7,367 bases of DNA from Candidatus Omnitrophica bacterium UBA1443. GTDB taxonomy: Bacteria > Omnitrophota > Omnitrophia > Omnitrophales > Aquincolibacteriaceae. The stretch lies in contig DCTJ01000030.1 of NCBI GenBank assembly GCA_002329545.1, positions 48,817-56,183 on the forward strand, read 5' to 3'. This document shows positions 6,523 through 7,367 of this stretch, piece after piece. The stretch's first letter is position 1; every line of letters starts with the position of its first letter. A model generated the notes under the pieces. It saw nothing but the letters and a program-made list of their open reading frames with translations. It was not told the DNA's origin and did no database searches. Made by a program: the position numbers and the translations under genes.

Positions 6523-6540
6523 GGGCCGGATTCGCGGCCC
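6523..6540 (+). other. GC hairpin between amrB and amrA
   Basis: GGGCCG (6523-6528) pairs perfectly with CGGCCC (6535-6540) across a 6-base loop, six GC pairs in the 36-bp gap. No T-tract follows, so it is more likely an mRNA stability or translation-spacing element than a terminator. It ends 13 bases before the amrA GTG. Confidence 0.4.
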
Positions 6541-6553
6541 GATCGAAGAGAGA

Positions 6554-7114
6554 GTGGCCGAGATGATGCTAAGTCAATCCGAACAACAAAAAATACTTCG
6601 TTACATCAATGACTTATTGAAAGCGCGACTCACTCACGGGCCGGAGCCCGAGTTGGACCTCTCCGAAGAATTCCTGGAAAAAAAACGCGGAATTTTCGTG
6701 ACATTAAAACGCAAAGGAATGTTGCGAGGTTGCATTGGTCAGATCATCGGCCATGAGCCGCTCCGGGAAAGTATCCGGCGTATGGCGCTGGCCGCCGCGT
6801 TTGAAGACCCGAGGTTCCCTCCGCTCGCGCTGAGTGAATTGGACGGCCTTCATATCCATGTCTCTTTGCTGACGGAGCCGACGCCCGTGCGTTCCTATAA
6901 AGACATTCGTGTCGGAATAGACGGGATTATTGTGAGTTGCGGCTGGAAAAAAGGGGTCTATCTTCCGGAGGTTGCGATTGAAACAGGGTGGGACGCGAAG
7001 ACTTTTTTTGAAAGTTGCGCTCTTGAAAAGGCGGGTCTCGATGAGACCGAGCTGTCTGGAGCGAAGATCGAAGTTTTTCAGACGGAAGGGTTTGGCGGGG
7101 ACGGCGATCTTTGA
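6554..7114 (+). CDS. amrA: AmmeMemoRadiSam system protein A (AMMECR1 family)
   Basis: 186 aa, normal for bacterial AMMECR1 proteins. The hallmark LRGCIG motif is at 57-62, preceded by RGIFVTLK (45-52). AAFEDPRFPPL (81-91), the HIHVSLLTEP strand (100-109), a GIDGIIV strand (121-127), then GVYLPEVAIETGWDAKTFF (134-152) and the end GAKIEVFQTEGF (169-180) all follow the family order. Family knowledge: human AMMECR1 is the disease-linked relative, and bacterial copies pair with Memo and AmrS; no reaction is established. The start is uncertain: GTG at 6554 or ATG at 6563 (three residues shorter), the latter better placed after AGAGAG at 6549-6554. It sits 36 bp after amrB and is probably co-transcribed. 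Confidence 0.93.
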   Translation: MAEMMLSQSEQQKILRYINDLLKARLTHGPEPELDLSEEFLEKKRGIFVTLKRKGMLRGCIGQIIGHEPLRESIRRMALAAAFEDPRFPPLALSELDGLHIHVSLLTEPTPVRSYKDIRVGIDGIIVSCGWKKGVYLPEVAIETGWDAKTFFESCALEKAGLDETELSGAKIEVFQTEGFGGDGDL

Positions 7115-7137
7115 CTCTGAAGAATTCGTGGTATAAA
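7111..7137 (+). promoter_or_regulatory. Candidate promoter overlapping the end of amrA
   Basis: TTGACT (7111-7116, five of six -35 matches) overlaps the amrA stop codon, and TATAAA (7132-7137, five of six -10 matches) follows after a 15-base spacer, which is short. Just downstream, ATAAAT-GGACG-ATTTAT (7155-7171) is a perfect 6-bp inverted repeat that could be an operator. It would drive the gene starting at 7345 with a leader of about 200 bases. Confidence 0.35.
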
Positions 7138-7210
7138 AAACCTCAAAATTTGTTATAAATGGACGATTTATTAACCGGTTTGTTGTCCTGTTTGCCAGGT
7201 TCGGGAGAAA

Positions 7211-7274
7211 TTTCCTTTCGGGGGAATGTGGGGCTTTTTTGACCCCGTTGGGTTCCCCTTTGAAAAGAGGGAAA
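7211..7274 (+). other. Nested inverted repeats in the leader of the last gene
   Basis: GGGGAA (7221-7226) pairs with TTCCCC (7253-7258), enclosing GGGG (7230-7233) paired with CCCC (7243-7246) around a T-rich loop; an outer TTTCC (7211-7215) can pair with GGAAA (7270-7274). A T-run lies inside the inner loop rather than after the stem, so this is not a standard terminator. It does not match any riboswitch consensus I can recall. It may be a structured 5' leader. Confidence 0.4.
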
Positions 7275-7344
7275 CAAGACACGAGCAATGATTACCCGAT
7301 TTTAACGAACGGCGTACTGATCATCTAAAACCCGGAGGATAGAA

Positions 7345-7367
7345 ATGAAAAAAATTTTATTGGCGTT
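7345..7367 (+). CDS. 3'-truncated gene start, probably an exported protein
   Basis: Only seven full codons are in the window: MKKILLA. The lysines followed by hydrophobic residues suggest the start of a signal peptide or membrane anchor. GGAGG at 7334-7338, six bases before ATG, is a strong ribosome binding site and makes a real gene start likely. Product cannot be told. Confidence 0.65.

Noticed and set aside
7230..7246. GGGG-CTTTTTTGA-CCCC as an intrinsic terminator after amrA
   Set aside because: The T-run is in the loop and no T-tract follows the stem on either strand.
6704..7288. 194-codon open frame on the minus strand across amrA
   Set aside because: It lies antisense to a well-supported AMMECR1 gene, has no recognisable domain, and its composition looks like a complementary-strand artefact.

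Overview
The window looks like a chromosomal segment from a Gram-negative-type (diderm) bacterium of roughly balanced GC content. The support is an AsmA-like membrane protein, exported proteins and mostly Shine-Dalgarno-type starts. The gene mix (an exported DSP-type phosphatase followed by a short AsmA-like protein, a stand-alone CYTH protein, the AmmeMemoRadiSam trio) recalls uncultivated lineages such as Omnitrophota or anaerobic delta-proteobacterial relatives. That placement is an impression from protein style, not something the sequence proves. I see no mobile elements, CRISPR arrays, rRNA or tRNA genes.

Layout. Left part, plus strand: the 3' portion of a membrane-anchored tyrosine/dual-specificity phosphatase whose true start lies outside the window (1-677), a short AsmA-like inner-membrane protein (735-1580), and a CYTH/class IV adenylate cyclase-like protein (1736-2296). 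Middle: convergent to these is amrS, the radical SAM member of the AmmeMemoRadiSam system (minus, 2351-3415). Divergent from amrS is a small exported protein of unknown function (3578-4123, GTG start), which converges with an AzgA-type purine permease (minus, 4153-5439). Right part, plus strand: amrB (Memo, 5675-6517) and amrA (AMMECR1, 6554-7114) form a two-gene unit. A 230-bp leader with strong inverted repeats follows, then the first seven codons of another gene at the window edge (7345-7367).

How the genes fit together. The main point of interest is the complete AMMECR1 / Memo / radical SAM triad, a conserved set whose biochemical product is, as far as I know, not established. Here it is split: amrB-amrA form one unit, and amrS sits about 2.3 kb away on the other strand with a purine permease and an exported protein in between. 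The metal-ligand residues of Memo, the CX3CX2C motif of AmrS and the LRGCIG motif of AMMECR1 are all intact, so the system looks functional. The Memo protein carries an unusual substitution (AFLH for the usual GPSH) next to its second metal-ligand histidine. The permease and amrB diverge from a 235-bp region in which plausible -10 elements for both directions overlap.
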